64,000 bases of DNA from positions 1 through 64,000 of the forward strand of contig DWWU01000041.1 in the NCBI GenBank assembly GCA_019119555.1, read 5' to 3'. The notes under the pieces were generated by a model. That model had not been told where the DNA came from and made no database searches. It saw only the letters and a list, made by a program, of their open reading frames with translations. This stretch comes from Candidatus Fusicatenibacter intestinigallinarum. GTDB taxonomy: Bacteria > Bacillota > Clostridia > Lachnospirales > Lachnospiraceae. Positions 36,895 to 45,703 of the stretch are shown in pieces (within the stretch, counting starts at the first letter, position 1; each line of letters opens with the position of its first letter). A program made the position numbers and the translations under genes.

Positions 36895-37800
36895 ATGATA
36901 CATGGCGTACTGAATGTTTACAAGGAAGCCGGCTTTACGTCCCACGATGTGGTGGCAAAGCTGAGAGGGATTCTGAAACAGAAAAAAATCGGTCACACAG
37001 GGACTCTGGATCCGGATGCGGTGGGTGTTCTTCCGGTCTGCCTTGGAAAAGGCACGCGTCTGTGCGATATGCTGACGGATGAGACAAAGACATACGAGAC
37101 CGTGCTTCTTCTTGGGAAAAGCACAGATACGCAGGATATCAGCGGAACCGTTATCGCAGAGGCGCAGCCCGAGACGGAAGAAGAGAAAATCCGGGCCTGC
37201 ATTGCAGGCTTTGAGGGAGAATATATGCAGATTCCGCCGATGTATTCTGCGCTGAAAGTGAACGGAAAAAAGCTTTATGAACTCGCAAGAGAGGGCATCC
37301 AGGTGGAGAGAAAGCCACGCCGGGTGCAGTTTCACAGGATCAGAATCCTGGAGCTGGCGCCGCCGAGAGTGAAGATGGAAGTGACCTGTTCCAAGGGTAC
37401 ATATATCCGCACGCTGTGCCATGATATCGGGGAGACACTGGGATGTCACGGATGTATGGAGCATCTAACCCGCACCCGTGTGGGACGTTTCCGGATTTCT
37501 GACAGCAGAAAGCTGTCGGAAATCGAGGAGATTGTCAGGGAGGGCAGACTGGAAGAGATCCTTACGCCGGTAGATCAGATGTTTTCCGGTTATCCCTGCA
37601 TAAGTGTGCGGCCGGAAGCGGACAGTCTTGTGTTTAACGGGAATCCTCTGAAAGAGACCTCCTTTGCCGGAGACAGCCGTCCGGATCGTTCCGACGCTGT
37701 CCGGCTGTACAGCAGCGAAGGCCTGTTTGTGGGCATTTATCAATTTGACGGGAAGAGGGAAATTTGGAAACCTGAGAAAATGTTTCTGGAGCGGCCATGA
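36895..37800 (+). CDS. truB: tRNA pseudouridine-55 synthase
   Basis: 301 residues. The catalytic Asp is in GHTGTLDPDAVGVLPVCLGK. Other family marks are YETVLLLGKSTDTQDISG and CSKGTYIRTLCHDIGE. The ATG at 36895 lies one base after the nrnA stop and is preferred over an in-frame ATG at 36880. The stop overlaps the ribF start (ATGA). Confidence 0.96.
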   Translation: MIHGVLNVYKEAGFTSHDVVAKLRGILKQKKIGHTGTLDPDAVGVLPVCLGKGTRLCDMLTDETKTYETVLLLGKSTDTQDISGTVIAEAQPETEEEKIRACIAGFEGEYMQIPPMYSALKVNGKKLYELAREGIQVERKPRRVQFHRIRILELAPPRVKMEVTCSKGTYIRTLCHDIGETLGCHGCMEHLTRTRVGRFRISDSRKLSEIEEIVREGRLEEILTPVDQMFSGYPCISVRPEADSLVFNGNPLKETSFAGDSRPDRSDAVRLYSSEGLFVGIYQFDGKREIWKPEKMFLERP

Positions 37801-38732
37801 GATATATTAAAAATACATTATCATTTGAGACAGAGCGCGGCAGCGTTGTCACGCTGGGAAAATTTGACGGACTGCACCGGGGGCACATGCTTCTGGTGAA
37901 TCGTGTGCTGGAGACCGGCAGACAGGAGGGACTGGAGACGGTTGTCTTTACCTTTGCCGTCCCGCCGTCCATGCGGGTGACTCACGAACCGGCCCATCAG
38001 CTTCTGACAAACGAGGAGAGGCATCTGCGCCTGGAGGACTGCGGTGTTGACATTCTGATTGAATGCCCGTTCACCGATGAGGTGATGCATATGGAGCCGG
38101 AGGCGTTTATACGCGAAATCCTTGTGGAGAAGTTGCATGCGGCCTGCGTGATTGTCGGAACGGATTTCCATTTCGGATACCAGAGAAGAGGCGACGCACG
38201 GATGCTGGAGGCTCTGGGGCCTTCCTGTGGTTTCCGCACAGAGATTATTGAGAAAGCCAGGGAAGACGGACGTGAAATCAGCAGTACCTGGATCAAGGAG
38301 GAACTGCGGAAGGGACAGATGGAAAAAGTGGAATCTCTGCTGGGATATCCGTATACAGTCAGAGAGAAGATTGTGCACGGGCGGGCGCTTGGCCGCACCA
38401 TCGGAGTTCCCACGATCAACCAGGTGCCTGTGAAGGAAAAGCTTCTTCCTCCCTACGGTGTATATGTGTCCCGCGTGGAGGTTCTCGGACAGGCGTTTTA
38501 CGGGATGACAAACATCGGAGTGAAACCGACGGTCCGTGAGAACTTTACGGGTGTGGAGACGTATCTCTTTGACTGTGATCTGGATCTTTACGGGCAGACG
38601 GCGGAGGTGGCTCTGCTGCACTATCAGCGGAAAGAGCAGAAATTCCCTTCGGTGGAGGCGCTTCAGGCCCATCTGAAAAAAGATGAGAAGGAGGCCAGGT
38701 CTTTTCTGAAAGAAAAAGGGTATCTCCGGTAA
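37797..38732 (+). CDS. ribF: Bifunctional riboflavin kinase / FAD synthetase
   Basis: 311 residues. The N-terminal FAD synthetase half has VVTLGKFDGLHRGHMLLVNR and VIVGTDFHFGYQRRGDA. The C-terminal kinase half has GRTIGVPTINQVP and YGVYVSRVEVLG. It turns riboflavin into FMN and FAD. It overlaps truB by four bases. A terminator follows at 38779. Confidence 0.96.
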   Translation: MRYIKNTLSFETERGSVVTLGKFDGLHRGHMLLVNRVLETGRQEGLETVVFTFAVPPSMRVTHEPAHQLLTNEERHLRLEDCGVDILIECPFTDEVMHMEPEAFIREILVEKLHAACVIVGTDFHFGYQRRGDARMLEALGPSCGFRTEIIEKAREDGREISSTWIKEELRKGQMEKVESLLGYPYTVREKIVHGRALGRTIGVPTINQVPVKEKLLPPYGVYVSRVEVLGQAFYGMTNIGVKPTVRENFTGVETYLFDCDLDLYGQTAEVALLHYQRKEQKFPSVEALQAHLKKDEKEARSFLKEKGYLR

Positions 38733-38778
38733 CCGCTGCTCTGCGGCGGCAGAGAGGCCGGAGACCGGAAGTTTCTAT

Positions 38779-38808
38779 GGACGTTCTTTTGGGGAGCGTC
38801 CTTTTTTT
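38779..38808 (+). terminator. Terminator of the nusA-infB-ribF operon
   Basis: GGACGTTC with GGAGCGTCC and a run of seven T. Confidence 0.85.
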
Positions 38809-38824
38809 ATTTAGAGTTTTGCCA

Positions 38825-38861
38825 GGTCTGTGCATGCACTGCACAGACCGTGTGAAAGCAT
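38825..38861 (+). repeat. Family C palindrome, copy 2
   Basis: GGTCTGTGCA with TGCACAGACC around TGCAC (38825-38849), followed by the conserved tail GTGTGAAAGCAT. A 10-bp perfect stem. Confidence 0.75.
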
Positions 38862-38895
38862 CGTGTCTGCGGGTATCTGGATTTGAAAAAGCCCC

Positions 38896-38923
38896 TTGAC
38901 AGGAAAATATCTCCTGATATAAT
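38896..38923 (+). promoter_or_regulatory. Promoter of the NlpC/P60 gene
   Basis: Consensus TTGACA (38896-38901), 16-bp spacer, consensus TATAAT (38918-38923). It is the best match to consensus in the window. The leader of about 85 bases is very AT-rich. Confidence 0.85.
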
Positions 38924-39014
38924 ATCTTTGTAATATAAATGTAATAAAATTAATGAAATAGTAAAAAATGTAAAAAAGTGTCAAAGATTATCGAAGATCA
39001 TGGAGGTAATGATA

Positions 39015-39734
39015 GTGATAAGAAAATGTTTTCTGGCCGTATGCGCAGCAGTGTTCCTCATTATTTCGGCGGTGCGGGCACAGGCGGCGCAGGCGCAGAT
39101 TCAGACCTTTGAGGGAGCAAAGAATTACGCGGTTGCGGCGGTCAGCGAAGGCTCTTACGTCAATATCCGCGAGGATGCAGGAACGGAATTCCCCATTGTA
39201 GGGAAACTTGAAAATCACGGACTGTGTTATATCCGTGAGCAGAGCGGAGACTGGTATCGGGTGGTTTCCGGAGAAGTGGAAGGATATATCCGCCAGGATC
39301 TGCTGAAAACCGGTGAGGAAGCATGGATGGAAGTGCATGCGGCCGGAGAGGACGCCATGCCGGTGGCTTCTGTCCTTGATGCGAGGGAGGAGCTGGTAGC
39401 GTTTGCCTGCCAGTTTGTGGGAAATCCGTACGTATGGGGAGGAACCAGCCTGACAGACGGTGCGGACTGTTCCGGATTCACCCAGCAGGTGTTTGCAAAT
39501 TATGGAATCAGCCTTCCCCATTCTTCCCGGGCCCAGGCGGACTGCGGAACACAGATATCTGTCGGCGACGCACAGCCGGGGGATCTGATTTTCTATGCGG
39601 AGGACGGAAGAATTTACCATGTGGTCATCTACATTGGAAACGGACAGGCAGTACACGCCAGCAGCGTGAAAACAGGAATCAAGATTTCTGACGTTCAGTA
39701 TGAAAAGGCTTCCTGCGCCGTAAGTCTGCTGTAG
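39015..39734 (+). CDS. Secreted SH3 / NlpC-P60 cell-wall endopeptidase
   Basis: 239 residues from GTG at 39015, chosen because GGAGG ends eight bases upstream; ATGs at 39000 and 39009 are too near it. A signal peptide (CFLAVCAAVFLIISAVRAQA) precedes an SH3_3 domain (SYVNIREDAGTEFPIVGKLE). The NlpC/P60 domain has Cys152 (GADCSGFTQQVF) and His202 (IYHVVIYIGNG). Such enzymes cut peptidoglycan stem peptides outside the cell. It has its own strong promoter and sits between ribF and rpsO. Confidence 0.93.
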   Translation: MIRKCFLAVCAAVFLIISAVRAQAAQAQIQTFEGAKNYAVAAVSEGSYVNIREDAGTEFPIVGKLENHGLCYIREQSGDWYRVVSGEVEGYIRQDLLKTGEEAWMEVHAAGEDAMPVASVLDAREELVAFACQFVGNPYVWGGTSLTDGADCSGFTQQVFANYGISLPHSSRAQADCGTQISVGDAQPGDLIFYAEDGRIYHVVIYIGNGQAVHASSVKTGIKISDVQYEKASCAVSLL

Positions 39735-39773
39735 CCGTCCGGGGATGGCCCGGTAAAAAAATCAAAAACCGTA

Positions 39774-39802
39774 TTTACATTTAAAATTGAATATGATATA
39801 CT
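39774..39802 (+). promoter_or_regulatory. Promoter of rpsO
   Basis: TTTACA (39774-39779), 17-bp spacer, TATACT (39797-39802). Confidence 0.8.
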
Positions 39803-39809
39803 TACAAAG

Positions 39810-39898
39810 TATTTGGGATGAGACATCTCGGCCCTGATTCAGAAGACGGACACTCCGACCGCTTCCTAATCAGCGGCGTAAATAAAATAACAGGAGGA
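39810..39898 (+). promoter_or_regulatory. Structured rpsO leader, probable S15 autoregulatory RNA
   Basis: GATG/CATC hairpin (39817-39827), then a long-range stem CTGATT (39834-39839) with AATCAG (39868-39873) enclosing CGGA/TCCG (39847-39857), and then the rpsO AGGAGG. S15 is known to repress its own mRNA through leader structures that differ between bacterial groups. That this leader does so is inferred. Confidence 0.55.
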
Positions 39899-39905
39899 AA
39901 GAAAC

Positions 39906-40172
39906 ATGATTTCGAAAGAAAAGAAACAGGCAATTATGGCTGAGTATGCAAGAACTGAAGGCGACACCGGTTCACCGGAGGTGCAGGTTGCGATTCTGAC
40001 AGCGAGAATCGAGGAACTCACAGAGCATCTGAAGGTACACCACAAAGACCACCACAGCAGAAGAGGTCTTCTGAAAATGGTTGGACAGAGACGTGGACTG
40101 TTGGATTACCTGAAGAAAACTGATATTGAGAGATACCGTGCATTAATCGAAAAACTGGGAATCAGAAAATAA
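39906..40172 (+). CDS. rpsO: 30S ribosomal protein S15
   Basis: 88 residues, the standard length. Signatures are [40 protein letters not shown] and [20 protein letters not shown]. It binds 16S rRNA early in 30S assembly. CAGGAGG precedes the ATG. The gene has its own promoter, a structured leader and a terminator, and pnp follows as in most bacteria. Confidence 0.98.
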   Translation: MISKEKKQAIMAEYARTEGDTGSPEVQVAILTARIEELTEHLKVHHKDHHSRRGLLKMVGQRRGLLDYLKKTDIERYRALIEKLGIRK

Positions 40173-40184
40173 TCAGCTTGTCAG

Positions 40185-40215
40185 CGGGCGGGAACCTTTT
40201 CCGCCCGTTTCTTTT
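40185..40215 (+). terminator. Terminator of rpsO
   Basis: CGGGCGG with CCGCCCG (40185-40207), followed by TTTCTTTT. Confidence 0.85.
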
Positions 40216-40283
40216 AAGAGAAATCCTCCGGGCGAAGTGTCCGGGACCACTGAAAAGCACATCGGCGGAAGAGTGGGTGCGTT

Positions 40284-40311
40284 GTAACAGTTCAGCCGGC
40301 TGAACTGTCAC
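40284..40311. repeat. Family A palindrome, copy 5
   Basis: GTAACAGTTCAGCC with GGCTGAACTGTCAC, a 14-bp stem with one G-T pair. It lies in the pnp leader. Further down, GGACG (about 40384) can pair with CGTCC (about 40408). I see no promoter in 40216-40491. Confidence 0.8.
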
Positions 40312-40491
40312 GGTGCGTTTTTCAGTAGTTTCGGAAATGCTTGCAGACCGGAAAAGGTACAGGTCAGATACCCCGCAGGAAGCGGACGGTTCATTTGACC
40401 TTCGCGGCGTCCGTCAGAGGAGCGCGCAGATGCGCCCGCCTGGCTGACTGTCCGCAGGAATAAATAATAGAATAGAAGGAGAACAGTTTTT

Positions 40492-42585
40492 ATGTACAAG
40501 AGTTTTTCCATGGAACTGGCTGGCCGTACGCTGACGGTTGATATTGACCGTGTTGCAAAACAGGCGAACGGCGCGGCATTTATGCACTATGGCGATACCG
40601 TCGTTCTGTCTACTGCCACAGCGTCCGATAAACCGAGGGAGGGAATTGATTTCTTTCCTCTGAGCGTTGAGTACGAAGAGAAAATGTATGCAGTAGGAAA
40701 AATTCCGGGCGGCTTTAACAAGAGAGAGGGAAAAGCCAGCGAGCATGCGATTCTGACCAGTCGTGTCATCGACCGACCGATGCGGCCGCTGTTTCCGAAG
40801 GATTACCGCAACGATGTTACCCTGAATAACATGGTAATGTCTGTAGATCCGGAATGCAACCCGGAGGTTGTGGCGATGCTGGGTTCCGCGATTGCAACCT
40901 GCATCTCGGATATCCCGTTTGACGGTCCCTGTGCGATGACGCAGATGGGTATGATCGACGGAGAACTGATCGTCAACCCGTCCCTGGCTCAGAAGGCGGT
41001 TTCCGATCTGAGTCTGACTGTTGCATCCACCCGTGAGAAAGTCATCATGATCGAGGCCGGTGCCAATGAGATTCCGGAAGCAAAGATGATCGAAGCGATC
41101 TATAAGGCCCACGATGTGAACCAGGAGATTATCAAATTTATTGATGAGATTGTTGCGGCGTGCGGCAAACCGAAGCACACTTATGAAAGCTGTGCGGTTC
41201 CGGAGGAACTGTTTGCGGCAATCCGTGAGATTGTTCCGCCGGAAGAAATGGAAGAGGCGGTATTCACCGATGACAAGCAGACAAGAGAAGAGAATATCCG
41301 CGTGATCACAGAAAAGCTGGAGGAGGCGTTTGCTGAGAACGAAGAGTGGCTGGCAGTGCTGGGCGAGGCGGTATACCAGTATCAGAAAAAGACCGTTCGC
41401 AAGATGATTCTGAAGGATCACAAACGTCCGGACGGACGTGCGATCAATCAGATCCGCCCTCTGGCTGCGGAAGTTGATATTATTCCGAGAGTTCACGGTT
41501 CTGCAATGTTTACCCGCGGACAGACCCAGATCTGTACTGTGACGACACTGGCTCCGCTTTCCGAGTCGCAGAAACTGGACGGACTGGATGAGTTTGAAAT
41601 CTCCAAGAGATATATGCATCAGTATAATTTCCCGTCTTACTCCGTAGGGGAGACAAAGCCCTCCCGCGGACCGGGACGCCGTGAGATCGGCCACGGAGCG
41701 CTGGCGGAGCGTGCATTGATTCCGGTGCTTCCCACGGAGGAAGAATTCCCTTATGCAATCCGTACCGTATCTGAGACCTTTGAATCCAATGGATCCACCT
41801 CTCAGGCAAGTATCTGTGCGTCCACCATGTCGCTGATGGCGGCCGGCGTGCCGATCAGAAAACCTGTGGCAGGAATCTCCTGCGGTCTGGTTACCGGAGA
41901 GACAGATGACGATTACCTGGTACTGACGGATATTCAGGGTCTGGAAGACTTCTTTGGAGATATGGATTTCAAGGTTGCCGGAACCCATGACGGAATCACC
42001 GCGATTCAGATGGATATCAAAATTCACGGACTGACCCGCCAGATCGTGGAGGAGGCAATCGCAAGGACCAAAGAGGCCCGTGAGTATATTCTGACGGAAG
42101 TTATGGAGAAAACCATCGCTGCTCCCCGTCCTACGGTAGGACCGCTGGCTCCGAAGATCATTCAGATCCAGATTGATCCTCAGAAGATTGGTGATGTTGT
42201 TGGACAGAGAGGAAAGACGATCAATGCGATCATCGATGAGACGGGTGTTAAGATTGATATCGATGATGACGGTTCGGTTTCCATCTGCGGCACCGATCAG
42301 GCGATGATGGACAAAGCAGTAGAGTATATTCGTATTATCACAACCGAATTTGAGGCAGGTCAGATCTTTACCGGAAAAGTTGTCAGCATTAAAGAGTTTG
42401 GCGCTTTCCTTGAGTTTGCACCTGGAAAGGAAGGCCTGGTTCATATTTCCAAGATTTCCAAACAGCGGATCAACCATGTGGAAGATGTCCTGACGCTGGG
42501 AGATGTTGTGAAAGTTGTATGCCTGGGCAAAGACAAGATGGGAAGAGTAAGCTTCAGCATGAAGGATGTTCCTGCGGAAGCATAA
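40492..42585 (+). CDS. pnp: Polyribonucleotide nucleotidyltransferase (PNPase)
   Basis: 697 residues. Two RNase PH domains are present (KIPGGFNKREGKASEHAILT, and FTRGQTQICTVTTLAPLSES to GPGRREIGHGALAERALIP). A KH domain (VVGQRGKTINAIIDETG) and an S1 domain (FTGKVVSIKEFGAFLEFAPG) follow. It degrades RNA 3' to 5' by phosphorolysis. GAAGGAGAAC precedes the ATG. Confidence 0.98.
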   Translation: MYKSFSMELAGRTLTVDIDRVAKQANGAAFMHYGDTVVLSTATASDKPREGIDFFPLSVEYEEKMYAVGKIPGGFNKREGKASEHAILTSRVIDRPMRPLFPKDYRNDVTLNNMVMSVDPECNPEVVAMLGSAIATCISDIPFDGPCAMTQMGMIDGELIVNPSLAQKAVSDLSLTVASTREKVIMIEAGANEIPEAKMIEAIYKAHDVNQEIIKFIDEIVAACGKPKHTYESCAVPEELFAAIREIVPPEEMEEAVFTDDKQTREENIRVITEKLEEAFAENEEWLAVLGEAVYQYQKKTVRKMILKDHKRPDGRAINQIRPLAAEVDIIPRVHGSAMFTRGQTQICTVTTLAPLSESQKLDGLDEFEISKRYMHQYNFPSYSVGETKPSRGPGRREIGHGALAERALIPVLPTEEEFPYAIRTVSETFESNGSTSQASICASTMSLMAAGVPIRKPVAGISCGLVTGETDDDYLVLTDIQGLEDFFGDMDFKVAGTHDGITAIQMDIKIHGLTRQIVEEAIARTKEAREYILTEVMEKTIAAPRPTVGPLAPKIIQIQIDPQKIGDVVGQRGKTINAIIDETGVKIDIDDDGSVSICGTDQAMMDKAVEYIRIITTEFEAGQIFTGKVVSIKEFGAFLEFAPGKEGLVHISKISKQRINHVEDVLTLGDVVKVVCLGKDKMGRVSFSMKDVPAEA

Positions 42586-42623
42586 AACAGCATGGTCTGA
42601 AAAGACAACGTATAAACGAACAG

Positions 42624-42671
42624 AAAGGCTTTGGGGACGGGGCGGATGTCTCGCCCTGAAGCCTTCTTTTT
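42624..42671 (+). terminator. Terminator of pnp
   Basis: AAGGCTT with AAGCCTT flanking an inner GGGGCG..CGCCC stem, then CTTTTT. Confidence 0.8.
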
Positions 42672-42721
42672 GCGGAAACTGTACCGGTGAAAGGTTTTGC
42701 GGAAGAAAGGTAGAGAGGACA

Positions 42722-43234
42722 ATGAGGTATCACAATATTACAAAGGATGACATGTTGAACGGAGACGGACTGAGAGTGGTATTGTGGGTAGCAGGCTGCA
42801 GTCATCACTGCAAGGGATGTCAGAATCCGATTACCTGGGACCCGAACGGAGGAATTCCATTCGATGAGGCGGCGAAACAGGAAATTTTTGAACAGCTGGA
42901 AAAGGATTATATCTCCGGAATCACTTTTTCCGGCGGGGATCCCCTGCATCCGGCGAATGAGGCGGATGTGACCGCTCTGGCCAGGGAAATCAGGGAAAAG
43001 TATCCGTCCAAGGATATCTGGCTTTACACAGGATACCGCTGGGAAGAGATCTGCGACCACGAGATCATTTCCTATACAGATGTGCTGGTAGACGGCCGTT
43101 TTATCCTGGAACAGCTGGACGTAACGCTGCCATGGAAGGGAAGTCCGAACCAGAGGGTGATCGATGTGAAGCGGACGCTGAGGAAGGGAAAGGTTGTACT
43201 GTTTGACGAGGAGGAAGAAGATGGAGAAAATTAA
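42722..43234 (+). CDS. nrdG: Anaerobic ribonucleotide reductase activating protein
   Basis: 170 residues. It is a radical SAM activase that installs the glycyl radical on NrdD. The cluster motif is CSHHCKGC in [29 protein letters not shown] is the SAM-contact region. ATG at 42722 follows GAGAGGAC; the frame is open back to 42566, but only across the pnp terminator. nrdD is not in the window. The gene overlaps dut by 14 bases, joining two DNA-precursor functions. Confidence 0.94.
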   Translation: MRYHNITKDDMLNGDGLRVVLWVAGCSHHCKGCQNPITWDPNGGIPFDEAAKQEIFEQLEKDYISGITFSGGDPLHPANEADVTALAREIREKYPSKDIWLYTGYRWEEICDHEIISYTDVLVDGRFILEQLDVTLPWKGSPNQRVIDVKRTLRKGKVVLFDEEEEDGEN

Positions 43235-43655
43235 GATTCAGTATCTGAACGATGAAATGGAACGTCTTCGTTATATCGACGGAAAATCCGACTGGATCGA
43301 TCTGCGTGCGGCGGAAGATGTGGAAATGAAGGCGGGAGAATTCCGGCTGATTCCTCTGGGAGTGGCCATGCAGCTTCCCAGGGGCTATGAGGCTCATATC
43401 GTTCCGAGAAGCAGCACATTTAAAAATTTCGGAATCATTCAGACGAATCACATGGGAATCATTGACGAATCTTACTGCGGACCAAACGACTGGTTCTTTA
43501 TGCCTGCATATGCGCTGCGGGATACGGTGATCCGTAAAAATGACAGGATCTGTCAGTTCCGGATTCAGAAACATCAGCCGGAAATCATTTTTGAAGAGGT
43601 AGACCGGCTGGACGGAGAAGACCGCGGAGGGATCGGAAGCACAGGGATAAAATAA
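43221..43655 (+). CDS. dut: dUTP diphosphatase
   Basis: 144 residues, the trimeric dUTPase type. All five motifs are visible: [28 protein letters not shown] and RGGIGSTG. It hydrolyses dUTP to dUMP and keeps uracil out of DNA. GAGGAGGAAGAAG precedes ATG at 43221 inside the end of nrdG. A small AAGCC/GGCTT hairpin follows. Confidence 0.92.
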   Translation: MEKIKIQYLNDEMERLRYIDGKSDWIDLRAAEDVEMKAGEFRLIPLGVAMQLPRGYEAHIVPRSSTFKNFGIIQTNHMGIIDESYCGPNDWFFMPAYALRDTVIRKNDRICQFRIQKHQPEIIFEEVDRLDGEDRGGIGSTGIK

Positions 43656-43692
43656 GCCGGCGGCTTTGAGAAGCGCTGGAATATAAAAAAAA

Positions 43693-43705
43693 GTTCAAAG
43701 TTCAA
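43693..43705 (+). promoter_or_regulatory. Paired GTTCAA boxes upstream of the HTH-aminotransferase
   Basis: Direct repeats of GTTCAA at 43693-43698 and 43700-43705, seven bases apart. They belong to a larger cluster of GTTCA/TGAAC motifs up to 43890. Confidence 0.45.
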
Positions 43706-43766
43706 TTTATAAATGCAAAAAATCCCGCCGAAGTTGTAAGAAAAATTCAAAAAACCGAAAATCCAG

Positions 43767-43795
43767 TTGAACTGAACAGGAATCTGTGCTAGCAT
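43767..43795 (+). promoter_or_regulatory. Promoter of the HTH-aminotransferase gene
   Basis: TTGAAC (43767-43772), 17-bp spacer, TAGCAT (43790-43795). The -35 hexamer is itself part of a GTTGAACTGAAC motif. Confidence 0.6.
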
Positions 43796-43797
43796 AG

Positions 43798-43871
43798 GTT
43801 CATGAACGAAATGTTCATTGAACAAATCGGCGGAAGGGACTATTCTCCGGAGACCACAAAAGTTCAACTTT
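43798..43871 (+). promoter_or_regulatory. Cluster of GTTCA palindromes (probable operators)
   Basis: GTTCATGAAC (43798-43807), TGTTCATTGAACA (43812-43824) and AAAGTTCAACTTT (43859-43871) are each perfect palindromes. A half site GTTCAATGAA follows at 43881. The first two cover the expected transcription start, a typical repressor position. The XRE-type HTH domain encoded just downstream is the obvious candidate binder. Confidence 0.55.
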
Positions 43872-43982
43872 GTATTCAGAGTTCAATGAATCAAAAGGCA
43901 ATGAATCAAAAGAAATGCAGCTCTTTTCTGAATATGACAGGGAGGAAAAGCGCCGTGTTTCAAACGGCGGGAGGAAAAAGAA

Positions 43983-45530
43983 ATGTCGAATGAATTGTTT
44001 GCGCAGAGACTGAAGACAGCAATGGAACATCAGCATATGAAACAGATTGATCTGGTGCGTGCGGCGGAAGACCGCGGGATAAAACTGGGCAAGAGCCATG
44101 TGAGCCAGTATGTGAGCGGGAAAACAGTGCCCCGCGAGGAGGTTCTCAGGTTTCTGGCGGAGACGCTGCAGGTGGAGGCCGAATGGCTGATCGGAAAGGC
44201 GGACGGGAGCACAGAAGGGCAGGGAGAGCGGTCGTCTGCTGAGGATCGGAAAAGTTCCGGGCACGAGGATTCGGGCGGCCAGAAATCCGATCAGGATCCT
44301 GACGAAAATGATAATGTCCGCGTGTTCCGGAAATCCACAAAGCTGGACCATGTGCTGTATGATGTCCGCGGACCGGTGGTTGAGGAAGCAGAGCGAATGG
44401 AAAATGAAGGCGTCCGTATTCTGAAACTGAATATCGGAAATCCGGCTCCGTTCGACTTCCATGCGCCGGATGAAGTGGTGTTTGATATGCGCCGGCAGAT
44501 GACGCGATGTGAGGGATATTCCCCGGCCAACGGGCTTTTTTCTGCGCGAAAGGCAATCATGCAGTATGCCCAGCTGAAAAAAATTCCAAATGTGTCGGTG
44601 GACGATATTTATACGGGAAACGGCGTCAGCGAGCTGATCAATCTCTGTATGTCGGCGCTGCTGGACGACGGGGATGAGATTCTGATCCCTTCTCCGGATT
44701 ATCCTCTGTGGACGGCCTGCGCTACGCTTGCCGGAGGAAAAGCCGTTCACTATATCTGCGATGAACAGTCAGACTGGTATCCTGATCTGTCGGATATTCG
44801 CAGAAAGATCACTTCACACACGAAAGCGATTGTGATTATCAATCCCAACAATCCGACAGGAGCCCTCTATCCGAGGGAGGTGCTTCAGCAGATTGTGGAC
44901 ATTGCGAGGGAACATCAGCTGATGATTTTTTCCGATGAGATTTATGACCGTCTGGTCATGGACGGGGAAGAACATGTGTCCATCGCGTCTCTTGCGCCGG
45001 ATCTGTTCTGCGTGACTTTCAGCGGGTTGTCCAAGTCACATATGGTGGCGGGCTTCCGGATCGGCTGGATGATTCTCAGCGGAAACAAAAGGATTGCCCG
45101 GGATTATATCGAGGGAATCAAGATGCTTTCCAACATGAGACTCTGCTCCAATGTCCCGGCACAGTCGATTGTACAGACCGCGCTGGGAGGATACCAGAGT
45201 GTGAACAGCTATATTGAACCGGGCGGAAGGATTTATGAACAGAGGGATTATATTTATCAGGCGCTGACGGATATTCCGGGAATCACGGCAGTGAAGCCGA
45301 AGGCGGCGTTCTATATTTTCCCGAAGCTGGATGTGAAAAAATTCCATATTCTGGATGATGAAAAATTCGTGCTGGATCTGCTGAAAGAAAAGAAGATTCT
45401 TCTGATTCACGGCGGCGGATTCAACTGGGAGCAGCCAGATCATTTCCGCGTGGTGTATCTGCCGAGACTGGAAGTTCTGAAAGAGGCGACCGGAAAGATT
45501 GCTGATTTCCTGAGTACTTACCGTCAGTAG
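43983..45530 (+). CDS. XRE-type HTH fused to class I/II aminotransferase (AlaA-like)
   Basis: 515 residues. Residues about 5-70 are a Cro/C1-type helix-turn-helix (LFAQRLKTAMEHQHMKQIDL, SHVSQYVSGKTVP). A polar linker rich in Ser, Asp and Glu (about 75-115) follows. The rest is a complete fold-type I aminotransferase like AlaA: the cofactor lysine is Lys351 (FSGLSKSHMVAGFRIGW), with NPNNPTGALYP and the C-terminal Arg region HFRVVYLPR. It may transaminate alanine or a similar amino acid and also act as a regulator sensing PLP or substrate. This differs from MocR/GntR-type fusions, which use a winged helix. GGGAGG precedes the ATG. Confidence 0.88.
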   Translation: MSNELFAQRLKTAMEHQHMKQIDLVRAAEDRGIKLGKSHVSQYVSGKTVPREEVLRFLAETLQVEAEWLIGKADGSTEGQGERSSAEDRKSSGHEDSGGQKSDQDPDENDNVRVFRKSTKLDHVLYDVRGPVVEEAERMENEGVRILKLNIGNPAPFDFHAPDEVVFDMRRQMTRCEGYSPANGLFSARKAIMQYAQLKKIPNVSVDDIYTGNGVSELINLCMSALLDDGDEILIPSPDYPLWTACATLAGGKAVHYICDEQSDWYPDLSDIRRKITSHTKAIVIINPNNPTGALYPREVLQQIVDIAREHQLMIFSDEIYDRLVMDGEEHVSIASLAPDLFCVTFSGLSKSHMVAGFRIGWMILSGNKRIARDYIEGIKMLSNMRLCSNVPAQSIVQTALGGYQSVNSYIEPGGRIYEQRDYIYQALTDIPGITAVKPKAAFYIFPKLDVKKFHILDDEKFVLDLLKEKKILLIHGGGFNWEQPDHFRVVYLPRLEVLKEATGKIADFLSTYRQ

Positions 45531-45568
45531 GAACTACACCAAATCGTTTGCCTGATTTCCCGATTGCA

Positions 45569-45618
45569 CGGATCAAAAATACTCAGCGTAGCGAGCTACG
45601 CTGAGTATTTTTGATCCG
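45569..45618. terminator. Bidirectional terminator, 24-bp perfect stem
   Basis: Two perfectly complementary 24-base arms (45569-45592 and 45595-45618) around GA. Each carries an AAAAAT/ATTTTT run. It lies between the aminotransferase gene and the convergent acetyltransferase pseudogene. Confidence 0.85.
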
Positions 45619-45703
45619 CATACCAGAAAAACATTCTGCGCGATTGGTCCGGTTATTTGTCGAACGCTGTACCAGGAAAGATGTTTCAGACACGCTCCCG
45701 GCG

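Noticed and set aside
40414-42477. 687-codon minus-strand open frame opposite pnp
   Set aside because: Shadow of PNPase, whose motifs are intact on the plus strand.
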